Source of the DNA: Multifurca ochricompacta
Lineage: Eukaryota > Basidiomycota > Agaricomycetes > Russulales > Russulaceae
NCBI GenBank assembly: GCA_022496185.1
Contig: WTXG01000018.1
Coordinates: forward strand, 186,001-250,000
DNA: 64,000 nt
Direction of reading: 5' to 3'
This document shows positions 35,287 through 48,661 of this stretch, piece by piece; positions within the stretch are counted from its first letter, which is position 1; every line of letters starts with the position of its first letter. Position numbers and translations under genes: made by a program. Below the pieces are notes generated by a model. It made no database searches. It had not been told where the DNA came from and worked only from the letters and a program-made list of their open reading frames with translations.

Positions 35287-36536
35287 ATGAACTTTTTCAA
35301 AACAAAGCAGCGCACGCCAACCGACCTCGTACGTGGCCTGCGAGATAACATCCTCAAACTTGAGTCTGCCCCGCCAGGTGAGACAAGAAAAAAGGTTCGC
35401 TCGCGCTCGATCCATATTGTAGTATTACTGATATGGATATCCCAGGCTAGCGAAGAAGTTAGCAAATACCTGCAGCAGATCAAGGGCATGCTCTATGGTG
35501 ATGGCGGTGCGCTTCCTTGTCCCTGATTCCCTTACTCTAGTTGATGTTCGGCCAGAGCCCATACCTGAGCTTTTCGCGCAGCTCGCCCAAGAGACCTACA
35601 GTACCGATTTATTACAATTACTCGTTGTCCACATCGCGCGCTTCGACTTTGAAGCTCGGAAGGATGTCGTGCAAATCTTCAACAACCTCCTCCGCAGGCA
35701 AATTGGTACGCGCTGGCCAACAGTCGAGTATATATCGGGGAAACGTGAAGTACTATTCGCTGCCCTTGCCGGTTATGAGAATGAAGAGATTGCGCTTAAC
35801 ACGGGGATGATACTACGCGAAATGCTTCGCCACGAACCGCTATGCAAGATTCTCTTGCACTCCGAACAGTACGTTTTTGCGCGCCTTCTCACTTGCGCGC
35901 CCATCCTAATGTATGCGTAGGTTTTACAAATACCCTCATTACATCGAGACAACAACATTCGGTATTTCGACAGATGCATACACAAGCCTCAAGGAGACAC
36001 TCACGCGGCACAAGCCAGTGGTCGCGGAATATTTGGACAAGAACTACGATCGATTCTTCAATTCATTTACGACGCTCATTCTATCAACCAACTACGTAAC
36101 GAAGCGGCAATCTCTCAAACTGCTCGGCGAAATACTTTTGGATCGCGCCAACTTTAACGTCATGACACGCTATATTGCGAATGATGCTAACCTCAAGATG
36201 ATGATGAACCTCCTCCGCGACAAGAGCAAGAATATCCAGTTCGAGGCGTTTCATGTGTTCAAGGTATTTGTCGCAAACCCCAAGAAACCGCCGCAGATTG
36301 AGGCCATCCTCCGACGGAATAAGGAAAAACTTTTGGTTTTTCTTAAGAACTTTCACAACGATAAAGATGGTGGGTTCCATTTTTGCGATATTGCCATGAC
36401 AACCGTTCCTGAACATCCTTGTAGACGAACAGTTCATGGTGAACATCCTCGTGTTCTGGCCTTCTTCTTTGTTTTCTGATAGATTGTCATTCAGGACGAG
36501 AAACAATTCCTCATCATACAGATTCAGAATCTTTGA
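35287..36536 (+). CDS. HYM1: Mo25/Hym1 scaffold protein (RAM/MOR network)
   Basis: Start [20 protein letters not shown]. Armadillo-like helical repeats follow: [138 protein letters not shown] and [20 protein letters not shown], ending FLIIQIQNL. This matches Mo25 (CAB39), about 330 residues. It binds and activates germinal-centre kinases in the morphogenesis network. A 14-nt micro-exon (36425-36438) encodes DEQFM; without it the last helix is lost. Complete. Confidence 0.94.
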
Positions 36537-36820
36537 CCTCATAGTTTGCGCCTGCGTTAGCGCTCTTGCCGTCATACCCGGGACCCTTTTTCCCGACTTC
36601 CACCCCGATTCCCTACGTGCGAACAATTTGCGCATGTTGGACAGCTTTTTCACTCGGATATAGCGCTCGAGTTTGTATATATAGCCATTAATGGGCAGCA
36701 TATGACATTGAATGCAGAAGTGTACGCAGGTAGCCCTTTATACTTTGAAACATGTATCACGCTCGTCACGTCAATTAGGTCGTTGTACTCGAATTGCGTT
36801 GAGACCGCAAGCTACACGCA

Positions 36821-37070
36821 GTGTCACGGTTTAGCTTTCTTGGTTCATACAACTGGCGAAATGCCTTCTGGGAGTATTCCAAGGAAGGAAAGTTGCTTGT
36901 CTGTCATGTACATTCACCCACGAAGTCTCCATCGCAGTACAAGCAACCGAACTTTCTAATAGATCCCGTCAGGATTTGGCAAAGTCAAGTACGAAGAATT
37001 CGTCGTCACAACCGGCAACCATGGAGCAAGACCGTACGCGAAGTTCAAACCAAGAAGTGGCACTCGCTAG
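36821..37070 (+). other. Orphan candidate coding segment with a one-base frame break
   Basis: Frame 1 reads SRFSFLGSYNWRNAFWEYSK and SPTKSPSQYKQPNFLIDP; one base later the text continues SGFGKVKYEEFVVTTGNHGA then RPYAKFKPRSGTR and a stop (37068). The break is at GATCCCGTCAGG (36963-36972), where one C fewer would restore reading. No start or upstream exon is clear (a possible ATG lies at 36702). I recognise no family. It is a damaged gene, a base error, or chance. Confidence 0.35.
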
Positions 37071-37232
37071 TCCCTATATATTGCTCTCTCGGCCACGAAT
37101 GAAGCGGAATCAGTATATGTGGGTATGTCATTGGTACAATGAGAATGAGTGACAGTAACTTGTGGGGGCAGGGGACGTGACAATAATTTATAGTCGGGGG
37201 TGGACACATCCCCAGTTTGCGTCGAGGCATCC

Positions 37233-40200
37233 TCAGGAACTATCTAGCATGGCCTGGGCAGTTTCCTGTGAAACGGGGCAACATGTCAGTACATGTTTTG
37301 ACGAGAGCATAGAGGAGTACACCTACCCGCAGTCGTCCTAGGTCATGCACAATAGCGACGTTCACCATAGTGCGGAGCGTGCGACGTATATCCGTCCGGT
37401 TCACAGTGTTGCAGTATGACCCTCCACAGTCATGTATACGTGCGATGTGGTCCGCGCGCAATTGCCCGCAACGTGCGCAACGTAAGTCTTGCTGTGAAAC
37501 GGCGCGTTCAAGCGTATGCACGCGTTCGATGAGCTCGAATTCAACCGCTGTGCGGTCGTGCTCGGCGCCACATCGCGTGCAAGCCCATCGTGGACGCCCT
37601 TCTCCCGGCCGGGGAAGCAGATCCACATCGCGGCAGAAGTCAAAGTCTCTGAGAGCGTCACAGTGACGACAAGGCACTCCAGCCAGACGTAATGGCGTGC
37701 AAGGGTTGCGAAAAGCGGCCTCCTCCCCAAAGGCCTTGACGCCAACAAGCTCCAGTGCGTTACGAGTCAGCAATCCGACCTCGTTCTCGAAGGGACGCGC
37801 CAAAGCAAACACCGCACAGGCAAACTTTGTGAGTTCCACGGTTGGATCAGTAAGAATGAGGTGTGAACCTGGGAGCACGGGGAACGAAAGCGCCTGTTCC
37901 GCCTCAGGATCGCCAACGGCAGCGCGTAATCGTGCTTGAACCCTCTCGATTGCACGGAACAACTTTCTTGTCAACCTCCGCGAGATGAAGTCTCTGACGC
38001 CGTCGCGCTCGCGAGCTTTGTTGGCATCCAGCTGTGTTGTGTCTGAAGCGCCATTCGCCAAAACACGCAACGGTGGACGTTGACCTTCTTTTTGGGCGGT
38101 TCTGTACATCTCCAGGAGGAAGTAACGGATAAGATCCGAAAACTCGCCTTGAATTGCGGGCGGTAAGAAAAGTTTGATATTCCAGCGCATCTCGACAACG
38201 AGCTCCTCTGGTGGTTCGACAGAGAGTGGATCTTCGCATACGATGCCGCCTGCGTTGGCTTGATCCATGAATAGCAGAAAGTCATAAAAACGCTCTGTGT
38301 TTAGGTATATATGCTGGAATAATTCATTTGATGTCACCGCCGTTGTGATGTATGTTGCGTAAGCATGTGCTGTTCCCGGGGTCTTTGAAGTTACGAGTAG
38401 AAGTCGAGTGAAGTCAGCGTATATTACTTGCGAGCCGAGGCGTTTGAACTCAGCGAGCAGCTGAATGAATGTCTTCCTCATGAGGCCGTGCACAAACCGA
38501 TGTACGCTGGGGTCATACATGTGAGATGCCTTCGAACTGATCCATCTCCAGAAGTGGTCGATTGCGAGCGTTGCAGGGCTCTCGACCCCATACCGAACCT
38601 TGTCTAGCAACCACGCCTTCACCATGGACTTGATAATCCCGAAAGTTTGCGGAGACACATTAGATTCGCCAAGGGTAAGGTCGCGGTGGACTTCTCTATC
38701 GGCAAACTCCTCAATTGTATGTGATATAGAGTCAAACGCGGTTGTCCCGCCACTGCCCTCCAGCTCGTTGACGGCCATCGCGTGAAGCACGGAGTTCACG
38801 GACAGGTTGCGCACTGTAACCTCAAGACAAACATTGGAATAACAACCCGGGGAAATAAATTCAGTGTTAGGTAACTCCTCTACGGAGCGCATATCATCCT
38901 CTAGGCCGCCTAAATCTGGCCGACCACTAGGAGACCACCATAAAACCATGTCTTGGCTCATAAGTCGCCTAGCAAAGACAACATCTGAGAGGTGCAGTGG
39001 TTGGTCTCCGTCGATGTGCCCGATAGGAACGTCGTAATATTCGGCAAGTGCTGTCATGCGGTCGACCCAGGGACCGAGGGAAAGATAACGTTGGCACATT
39101 TTTTGAGCGACATTTGCCTGCCAAGGAAAGACGTCAAGACTGTGAGGAGCTTTTGCTTTGGACATAGAGAGGACGGGAAATCTGCTAAGCCTAGACACCG
39201 AATGGTTGAAGTACATTTGATCTTTCATGGAAGAAATGATCACTGTGAAAGACTGGTTTTCAAGCAACCCTAGTTCTCGTGAGATGGCTTTCAAGGCCGC
39301 CGAATCGTTTGAATGATAGGTAGAGTTGAATTCGCGGGACTCCGGATAATCTATCGAGATGCACCTCCCGTACTTTAAATGCTGCTGCCGTCGCAGATCG
39401 CTATAGACTTCGCGGAGCCGAGAAATTGGCTGCCGTCGCGTTGCAGGATCCACGAGGTGCAGCCTCACGTTACCACTGGGCAAGAAAAGGGCAAACACAT
39501 GGATGGGGGCGTTAACCGAACAGGCATGGTAAAGGAAGAGGTATTTTCCTGCTTTTCCTTCGTCCAAATATCGCGAACGTGGAGATGGACTTCCCATTTC
39601 TATTTGGTTGAGATCGAGACCTGTGATTCCCGCCCGGTTGAGCGTTACACCATGATCTACTGGTGCACACGTTTTTCCTAGCCTCACAATGCCGCGAATG
39701 GTCAAAGGTACCTGCCACAGGTAGCTACGATGAGCAATGTTGAGTGTTTCAACCACATCCCCTCACCTGCAGCTCGAAGATTCCGTCGATATTTGGATGG
39801 TTTGTGAGGTCTACGAAGTGCTCTTGATTTTCTTGATACACGTCTTCGCGGGTGATAATCTTGTAAAGATTTGTACAAGGCATGTTCCGGGGCAAGCTTC
39901 GCGTAACCTTCTCCCATGAATATAAGTCGGCTCGGAAGAGACCGTCTGGTGAATCTACTCGAAGGTGGAGGTAAAACTCGCGCGAGATACGCAGTGGTAT
40001 TGAGATAAGCTCGGCATCCACGCTAAGCCACATATCATACCGCCCAGGCGAACGAGTAAGACGCAGCTGAACAATATCCCAGCGAGACGTTGTCCTGTGC
40101 TTCATTACCCCTTGGAACATTGATGGGACCGTCATCGAATCCTCCTTGGTAATGCGTATGTCACGTCGTTGCTTCCAGCGCGGTCGCATAGCCTTGATCC

Positions 40201-43200
40201 AGGCAGAATAGTTCCGTGAAGGATCCGGTAATGGTTTGCTGGAAATTTCGTCCGCCTTATCATTGGAAGACATCAAACGATTTCGTGGCTTGCGATTAAC
40301 CACTGCGATGCGATGGGGAGCGGAGCTTCTGTCCGGATTTCCAATGTCTTCAATATCCGCTGGTTGGGTGGGTTGCGATTTAAAAGAAATCGGGTTGAAA
40401 AAGTCCGTCACCCTCTGCTGGTGAAATTTGTCTTCAAGAGCGGCCACCCGTCTATGGAGCCAATCCGGGTGATGAATGCGGGGAACAGGGTTTACCACTT
40501 TTTGCATAGCAGCGGGGATAGTGATCAATTTTTGGATGACAGAGCCTAACCGTTCAATATAATAATCCCAGTCAAGAATAGACCGCAGATCAAAGTTGGT
40601 GAGGCCATTATTTCTTAACCACTTCCGTAGATATGTTCGTTTCACGCCCTCATCCGTTGAAAATATGGCTACAGGAACCGCACGTTCGGTGACAGGTGCC
40701 CCAAATGGCTGTGCGGAAATGACGAACTTGCATGCCAGACCTTTGTCCTTAACCATCTGATCTCCCAAGAATTCCGCAAGTCGTCTGGCAGTGCTTATTG
40801 AAGTCGACTTCTGCCCTCCATATTCGGCTAGCGTCCTCGACATACTCCTATTTTCGGCGATAAGTTCAACGAGTTCCTCGTCGGAAAGGTCCGCCGCTTT
40901 GCTAAATAGAACGTCAAGCCAACGGTCAGCGACTTCTGCGACAGCGGCATAACATTCCTCTGTTGTCGTTCCGAGTAGAAACCTCTCGAAAATCTGGGAT
41001 TGGAATATTTTTATGAGTTGAAGCTCCCCGCGGCGCTTCACCTCAAATCCTTTCAGCTCCGCCAATGACCCGTCACCATTAAAAACAGCGTAGCGCTTCT
41101 TCAGCAACTTGTCCTCCTCCTTGGACGAAGGCAGGATCATTGCTTTGTACGGGCCATCCAGCTCGAAGAAAATGGAATTCTCGCTATGGACCTTGTACTC
41201 TCCAGTTTCTGGGTCAAGGTCATGATATTGGTGATTTGTGAACTTGTCGTGGACGAGATGGTTCAGCATTGTACAGGGTAGGTGAAAGGGATCGATTTCC
41301 CGTTCTTTAATTGAAACTTAAAGTTCTCCGGAAAGACACACGGAAGCATGCACCAGATTCCATCTGTGTCCAATTCCAGAGGGCGGCCAATCTGTTCCAC
41401 GAGCTGTCGAGCCATCTGGATAATTGTTGCACCCGTTAAGCAGGTCACCCCTGCCATCTCCATGGAATGCCAGCGTGCACCCTTGCGCATCACATAGCCA
41501 TAGAAAGAGTTGAGGATGCACTTGTGAGCCAGCTGCAGCGAGTCGTAAACAACTATAAGCTTTTTTGCCTCGTCGACCTCGGCTAGGGGCCTCCCTTCGG
41601 CTAAGATGGTATCGAGATTCTTCTTCCACGTTTTATGAAGGCCTTTGTATTCATATCGACGGTCGCGAAACCGGCGTACGGTGTCGACATAGAAGGGATT
41701 CTCGCGCTGACAGATGATCGTTTCACGGTTCTCGATCTTAGTGTCCTTTGTCTTTTTGTAGACCTTTCGCGAATAATCGCCGAGCCGCTTATGCGTGAGG
41801 GCGGTCTGTTCTGCCTGAGACAGGTCAGGAAAACGTCTTGGAGGTCCTCCGGAGTGTTTGGGAGGGAAGGTCTCCTGGTTAAGGGCGTGTCTTATCATGT
41901 TGAACTCATCACGTCGGGCAGGAAAGAACTCGCCCCTCCAGGCCCACGTTAGCCGCCTATCGCAAGTCTTCCCCGGCCGGTTGAAGTCGCAGACGGCACA
42001 AACGGACTCGTCAACCACAGAGTCAGGTTGTAAGCGATTTGACAACATGATATTGGGATACATTGCAGCGACATCCAGGTGGTAAATCAGGGGTCTGTCG
42101 GTTCGCAAAGGATTGTCTCGCAGCTCTTCGAGAGCCGCTTTTATTTCGGCCTTAACTGTGTCGTAGTTGGTAACATCCTCGAGAGGAGTTTTGAATTCTT
42201 CTGTGATACAGAAGGTTAATGCGGCGTCGAGTTCGTCAATCAGCTTGGACAAGAAGTGTCAAAAAATTGGCGTTACAGAAGAGGAAGAAATGTACCTTTT
42301 GCGCTGCGGAGGGGACGACCTTGAAATGTGTTTCAATGTCACTGCGAAATACGCCAGCTTCGAGGGCTTCGACGTGTCCGCCGACATACGTTTCAGACGC
42401 AAGGAGGTGACCTTCATACATGTTGCCATACTCTTCTTCATGACGATTTGGCATAATGATGTGTCCGCGGAATGCCTCCACCTGAGTGCGGTGTTAATCG
42501 CAACATCACAAGGGTAGCCGCATGGCGCACCATCAAGAGAGTCTCGCATAATGTCCCGGTGCCTTTTCTGAGTACTTCATCAGGACAGAGAGGAATGATG
42601 TTACACAGTGAAAAGATGAAGGGGTGGACATATTTCATGTACAGATAATATGTTGCAACGGCATCTGAGACGGAGTATTGGGCAAGCGTTTGTGGCTGCT
42701 CCATCGCATACCTGTTCGGACGTCTTGCTCAGCACAAGCTTGACATACGGCAAGAGATACCGCACGGCGTCATAAGTTCAGGATCGAGCTCGATTGGGTT
42801 ATAATTAAGTTTTGCGACAGTGACCGCCTTCAAACCCTGACTACCTTGTGGTAAGTAGGAATCACGCTTCACCCACCGGAAACAGTCCATGTGCACGCAG
42901 GATCGACTTTTGAATTCATCTTCTGAGTCTTTAGCAAACCCAGTCTCGAGAAACATGTCAATATCGTGAGCCTTTGCACGAGCGTATAGAAAGGGGAAAT
43001 CGAAGAAGTCCCCATTGAACGTAGCCATGACTGTGGGTTTCACTTCCTGAATGTGTTGAAAGAAACGCATCATTGTAGCTGCCTAGAAGAAATGTGAGCC
43101 AATGCAAGTTATTCTCTCACGAGCGGAGATGACCTCGTTCGGTTCATTAAACACGGTAAACGGCCCCTCGTAGCCTTCTTTGGGTGTGTAGTCAAAATCC

Positions 43201-44444
43201 TCTATATCTTCGCTCACGATCTCGCGGTTCGTGATGAGGTAGCCTTGTCCATCGACCATGTACGAGATCATCATACTTGATCTATGGCCTGGTCAGGGAA
43301 TTTTAAAGGCGCCTTCGTCGTCTCAATATCGAACGCCATGACCACTGGATCGGGACGCTTGACTCGCTCCGTAAGCTGAGTGAAGGTAGGCTGGCCTGCG
43401 TTAAATGTAACGCTGTACCATAGCCCCACGCGAATCTCATTATCCATTGCAACCCGAAGGTAGTATGGAACGTCGAACTCGCGGATGTCAACAATGCCAT
43501 CGCGTGGATCCCTGTCACGCGCGGTAGATGTGCCAACCTCGGCGTCCAATAATCCATCGGTATCCATGTAATGACTTTCGGTTGCATTGACAACTTCAGC
43601 ATATGCATCGATGGCGTTCCGTTTCGCGCCGTTTGCCAGGGCAAGGGGCATAATATCACGCCGGACGGTCAGGAGGTCCGTGACGTTTCGAAAGCAAAGC
43701 CGAAGGAACAGGCGTCGATACCCAAGAAGATGGTTGGGCATCTTGAGATCTTCTTTTCTCTCGTGAATGATACGATAAATAACACCTTCATATTTCTTGA
43801 TCAGCCACTCCTCGATAATGGTTTCCATCCCGACCTGTGAGAGCTCAAAAGCGAAGAAAAATAACTTGGCGATGCAGACGTACTACGCAAGAGATACAAA
43901 AATATGGCTCATAGTTCATCGTGGATTTGAACATGCTCCCGTCCTCTTCGATAAAGTAATAATCGACTGCAGCTTTGCCGCCAGGCCAGTCTGGGTCTTT
44001 TACGATAGTCTAAACACGAGATTCGTCAGTACACTGTGAGGCAACAGAAGGTTGAGCGGCAAATCATGTTCCAATTGAGAACTTAAAAAGAACTCATGGA
44101 AATCAAGAATCAGCACATTTCTGGTAGCAGAGCAACGTGCTATGCCCGCGCTGAATTGAAAAGTTACACTCAACTGGATGCATGTTTACCAACCAGCCTT
44201 CCTTCTTCGGTCCCTCTTGGATCCGGGAAAAGCCAAGCTTGTCATCGATATCATCATACAGTTGTACTTGCTCGAATCTTTCTGCAAGCCGCGTGCCTTC
44301 GTCGTCCTGTCTCAAATTAGGTGTTTGGTCTGGCCTTGGAGCGCTTGAACTGCCTCGACCGCGGCCTCGAGCTCCTCTAAATGAGTTGTAGCCCCTGGAG
44401 GTACGAAAAGATCCACGGGATCTAGTACTCAAACCGCGTGCCAT
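37233..44444 (-). CDS. POL2: DNA polymerase epsilon catalytic subunit
   Basis: Start [20 protein letters not shown] at 44444. Exonuclease motifs: [15 protein letters not shown] (Exo I, D and E), [20 protein letters not shown] (Exo II) and [20 protein letters not shown] (Exo III), so proofreading looks intact. Polymerase motifs: [20 protein letters not shown] (A), [18 protein letters not shown] (B) and [13 protein letters not shown] (C). A Cys cluster after motif A ([17 protein letters not shown]) fits the Fe-S site of Pol epsilon. The inactive C-terminal polymerase half follows, then two zinc sites: [15 protein letters not shown] with WACTRCG, and [20 protein letters not shown]. The end reads [10 protein letters not shown] after a final short intron. 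Around 2,200 residues. It is the leading-strand replicase. No truncation seen. Confidence 0.96.
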
Positions 44445-44810
44445 TTTCAGAAAGAACAGGAGGGATGATGGGCAGCCACCCAACGCGTCCTTGCATGGTC
44501 AGTGGATATTGTCATGTGACAAGCGCGTCCATTACGCATCCCCCTCTCATAATATAAACTGACACGAAAGACATTCAATGTCTACAACTAGCTGTACAGA
44601 GTTCGTATGTATGATGAATAAATACATCTCCACCACGTTAGTATCATATCCAAGGAAGCGTAGATAAACTAAAACAGAACTGAGAGCATGATAACGAATC
44701 ATGGGAATGAAACAGACTATTAGCAAACACACAAGCTATGTTGGGGAAAGCAAGTCATCTAGGGATAATCATTTGTGCACCTGTGCAAAACATAAAATGA
44801 GTATTGCAAG
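44445..44810. other. Spacer, no gene seen
   Basis: Between the POL2 start and the 3' end of the kinase gene. It should hold the POL2 promoter. No repeat or gene. Confidence 0.5.
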
Positions 44811-47800
44811 TCATTCTTCTCCTTCATCCTCGTCCTCCTCCTGAATTGCGTGCTTGAAAGCTGGCCCTGGCCGAGCGTTTGGAAGTTGCCTGCGTCCGCC
44901 ACGCGCTTCAGGTACACCGTCCAAGCTAATTTCACTAGGAAGAGGGGACATTCGCCCGATCGGCGGAGTACCAGGCTTGGTACGATTAGATGAAACTTTG
45001 CCAGCACGCTTGCCCTTTGGGGTGCGTGCAGAACCCGGAACGCGCGGTGGAGCGGCGAGCATGATAGGACTTTCCACAAGGGGATAGCCGCCGAACGTCG
45101 AGTCGACTGGCGAAGCACTGCTGCCCGTGCTGAAGAACGATGCCGTAGTCGCAGGAGTCTGGCCAAGCCCGCCCACATAACCAGGTTCGTCGTCCACATC
45201 CACCCACTCGTCGTCGTCATCGGGGCTGAGCGATGGCCGCCCAGTAAACACGTCTCGCAGTACAGTAGCATCCCCCGGAGGGGAGATAGACAATACCTCG
45301 ATGGGGAGGCGCGCTGTCCGTGTCTGCCAACCCGGTGGCTCGAGACCCCACGACTTCTTCCAACTAGAGCGACTTGATGCACTATAGGAACCCGTCAACA
45401 AAGGAGGCTGGAAAGGGGTTTGGCGCTTTTGAGCGACAAATGTCGTGTTGCCGTGGGGGTGACTACGCCGTGGCGTCTCGTCCAGTGTGTTATCTAGTGT
45501 GTTGCGCGAGTGGGGACGAAGTGGCGAACCAGTCCTCTGGGCTTCGCTTTCTGACTGCTCGTAAAATGAACCGTGCCTCGAGGAAGGTAGTGAGTGGACG
45601 GAAGACGCGGTAGAGTTAGAGCGCAGGTGTGGCGCTCGTGGTGCCCCCTGAGTAGGTGAGCGTACCACCCGCGTGGACGAACCGGAGCCCGCTCGGCGAT
45701 GGTAAGGCGAAGTCGCGCGTGCGAGTTGAAGAGAACCTGCTGAGCTTGCAGAGGGTGACTTGCGGTGTCTATGTTTCCCAACTGTATAGCTATGCACAGA
45801 AGACGGGCGTGACGAATTGTACTCTCCGCGCTCCGAATTAGGGGTCCTGCTACCAAACGAGCGACGAGAAGGGTCGCTTCGTTGTCTTGACATCGCGACC
45901 ATATGCTCAAAGGTGAACTGTGGTGACTCCATGGCGACTTGCGCCATAGAAGCGGTAGACGAGCGCCGGGAGTTGACACTACTGGATCGGCGGGAGGATA
46001 TGGAAGGACCCTTTGCGCGGTGGCCTTTACGTGATGTTCCGCCACCGCCACTGGTCCGTCGTTTCGCTTTAACAGAATTGCGTCCTGCTCCGGAAGATGA
46101 TGGAGTACGCGAGTCCATCCCATGCGCGTAGGGCGCATTCACAACCCCGTTGGCAGCAGATTTGCGTTTGCCCCTTCGATCTTCATTGAACCACATTCGG
46201 AATGCAGTAAGCAAACTCGCACGATTACGATGCTGACCGCCCTCTTTTGGAGAAATTTGAGGTAGGGATGTAAGTGTATCACCGGGCGACGGGGTAGGTG
46301 AAATTTCCGGGGGAGATGCGTTGCTCAATCGCGCCAGCACCCAAGGCGAACTTGGAGCTGCTGCGTTCGCAACAACTTCCTGATCTACGCTCGGTGTGCC
46401 CGGAGCAGGAGTTTCCCGTGAAGGAGGTAATTTGACAAGCTTTCCTGAGCTATGCGAGTGTCGAGGTTCGTCGCTGACCGTACCGCGTTTCTCGCCTTCT
46501 TTCTCCTTCAACTTGTCATCCTTCACAATCTCAGCAGATTTCTTCCGAACTAACCCCGCAGCCTCAAGGGCTGTTGTGGCCCGTTGCATGATGCTGACGC
46601 TACCAGAGCGCACCTTACCCTCTCTCTTCCCTTTATCCTTGTCCTTGTCCTTCTCTTTGGAATTTCCACCTGGAGTTGGTGGGTGGGACTTGGGTTGTGG
46701 ATCTGCAGTGGGAGAGGTAGGTGATAAGAGTGAGTGGCTTGGGGATGCGACACGTGGAGGCGTCTTTGCAGAGGCACGCGTATGGGTGGTAGACGTGGGG
46801 GTAGGAGGGATAAAAGCTACATCTGGAGCAGAAAGAGCGGAAAGTGAGGGTAGTGGTTCGGCGCGAACTGTTGAGGGTGTTTCGGGGTCAGTTGTCCCGC
46901 GCTTCCGACCCGCACTTTCGCGTGCTTTAGTGTCCACCTCGCGCGCCTCACGTTCTAGAAGACGATGTTCAGGGCGAGAGCTGGCTTCCTCCAATACTTT
47001 GCGTTCGGCACGTCGCATGAGCATCCACCACATGGCGCTAGCCGCATCGCAAGCGTCGCTGAGGACAGAGTGCACAATCTGGCCAGTATCGAAGCCGAGG
47101 GAACTCAGATTATTGAGCAGTTCGCGCTCAAGTTTTGTCCCAAATATGATAGGCGCGGGGACACCTAAAAGTGATGCAAAATCTTGTGGTGGAAATGAAG
47201 TCATGGTTTTTTCGCCTGCAGGAGATGATGGATCGGAAAGATTTGAAGATACGGAACGTCTCTTGGTCCGCACAGGAGTGCGCGTGGGTAGAGCAGGGGG
47301 CTCCTTAATCCTGGGAGACCGTGACGCAGAGGACGATCGTAACGTCAAATATGGGAAATTCTCTTCCATTACTGTTTCCGGATGCGATGGCTTCTTCCCT
47401 TCAACCGTAACTGTCTTGCGTATGGTAGACTGGCTCGGGTGTCGATGCATTTGTGGATTTTCATCAGGTGCAGAATCATGGGAAACGTCATCTAGCGTTG
47501 TTGCGGAAGATACATCAAGCTCCGATGAAGCCGAGCGAAAAGACAATTCAGAAGTTGCAGAAGATTCCGAGGTAGTAGCAGAGGGCTGGGCTTGGATGGG
47601 CTGTGGGACGACAACCGCATGGCTAGTGTTAGTGGGCGAAGACGGAGACGTGAACCAAGGGTGGGCAAGGAGCTGAGGGATTGTAATGCGTTTGATGGGA
47701 TCCTTTCGAAGTATTTTGCGAAGCAGGTCGCGCACATCTGGGAAGAAATTCAGAAAACAATAACAAGACTGGAGTAGGAAACGGACGATCGGATAGCCAC

Positions 47801-48661
47801 TCAGGATCCTCAAATTCCCCTTTGATGACCATCGCCCTCATAACTGACTCATCGTCATCATCAAAAGGTAGTCCTCCTGTTAAAAGGCAATAGAGAATAA
47901 CACCAAGGGACCACACATCCACCTCTAACGCGAGGTTAGCGTGGCTGGATGGCTGAAGGATGCATGAATTACCTGGTCCAAGATACTTCTTCCCCTCCAG
48001 CATTTCTGGCGCAGCATAACCCGTCGTACCACAATATGTCTCTAAGTACGCTCCTCGATCAAACTCGCGCGTGAAACCGAAATCACCGAGCTTGATTCGA
48101 CAGCGTTCATCCAACAACACGTTCTCCAGCTTCAAGTCACGGTGTACGATGCCTTTCTCGTGCAAGTAATTTACTGCCAAACATATCTGACCGAATATGT
48201 GGCGAGTCTCCTCTTCCAATATCCTGCCTTTCTCGGTAAGATAGTCGAACAATTCGCCTCCTGAGCATAGTTCTGTAACCAGCCATATGGAATTTTCGGT
48301 GGCAATTACTTCATACAGCTGGGTAATGTGCGGGTGGTGAAGCTGGCGATGATGGTGGATTTCTCGAGTGAGGGTGGCAGAGAGGACTTTGGGTATTTGC
48401 TTGATAGCAACGCGAGTGGAAGTGAGTCGATGTGTGCCCAAGCGGACCTTTCCATAAGCCCCTGAGGGGCATGAGATGACTTTGGATTGGAGACAACGAG
48501 GGATAATTACCTTCACCTAGAACCTTTCCGAGGGTGTAGTTTCCGACTACTTTGACTTTTGTAGAGGAGAGTTCCTTGCCAAGCTCATTGTAGGCTGTTG
48601 TGAGGCGAGCTTTTTGATTCTGGACAACGGACGCGGTGTGCTTGTGAGCAGTCTTGGACAT
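44811..48661 (-). CDS. Ser/Thr kinase of the CAMKL class, Kin4-like
   Basis: Start MSKTAHKHTASVVQNQKARL. The kinase domain begins VVGNYTLGKVLGEG|AYGKVRLG (Gly loop), VAIKQIPKVL (Lys), ELCSGGELFDYLTEKG, GIVHRDLKLENVLLDE (HRD), IKLGDFGFTREF (DFG), CGTTGYAAPEMLEGKKYLGP (activation segment, APE), DVWSLGVILYCLLTGGLPFD and DLLRKILRKDPIKRITIPQL. All catalytic residues are present. The long Ser/Pro/Lys-rich tail (about 900 residues) has basic patches and no known domain, ending EEDEDEGEE. Kin4-type kinases act in the spindle position checkpoint; Snf1- or Hsl1-related roles cannot be excluded. Introns fall at about 48525-48461, 47990-47940 and 47800-47735. Confidence 0.88.

Noticed and set aside
46396..47676. 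426-codon plus-strand open frame
   Set aside because: Lies opposite the Ser/Pro-rich tail of the Kin4-like kinase; biased codon use explains it.
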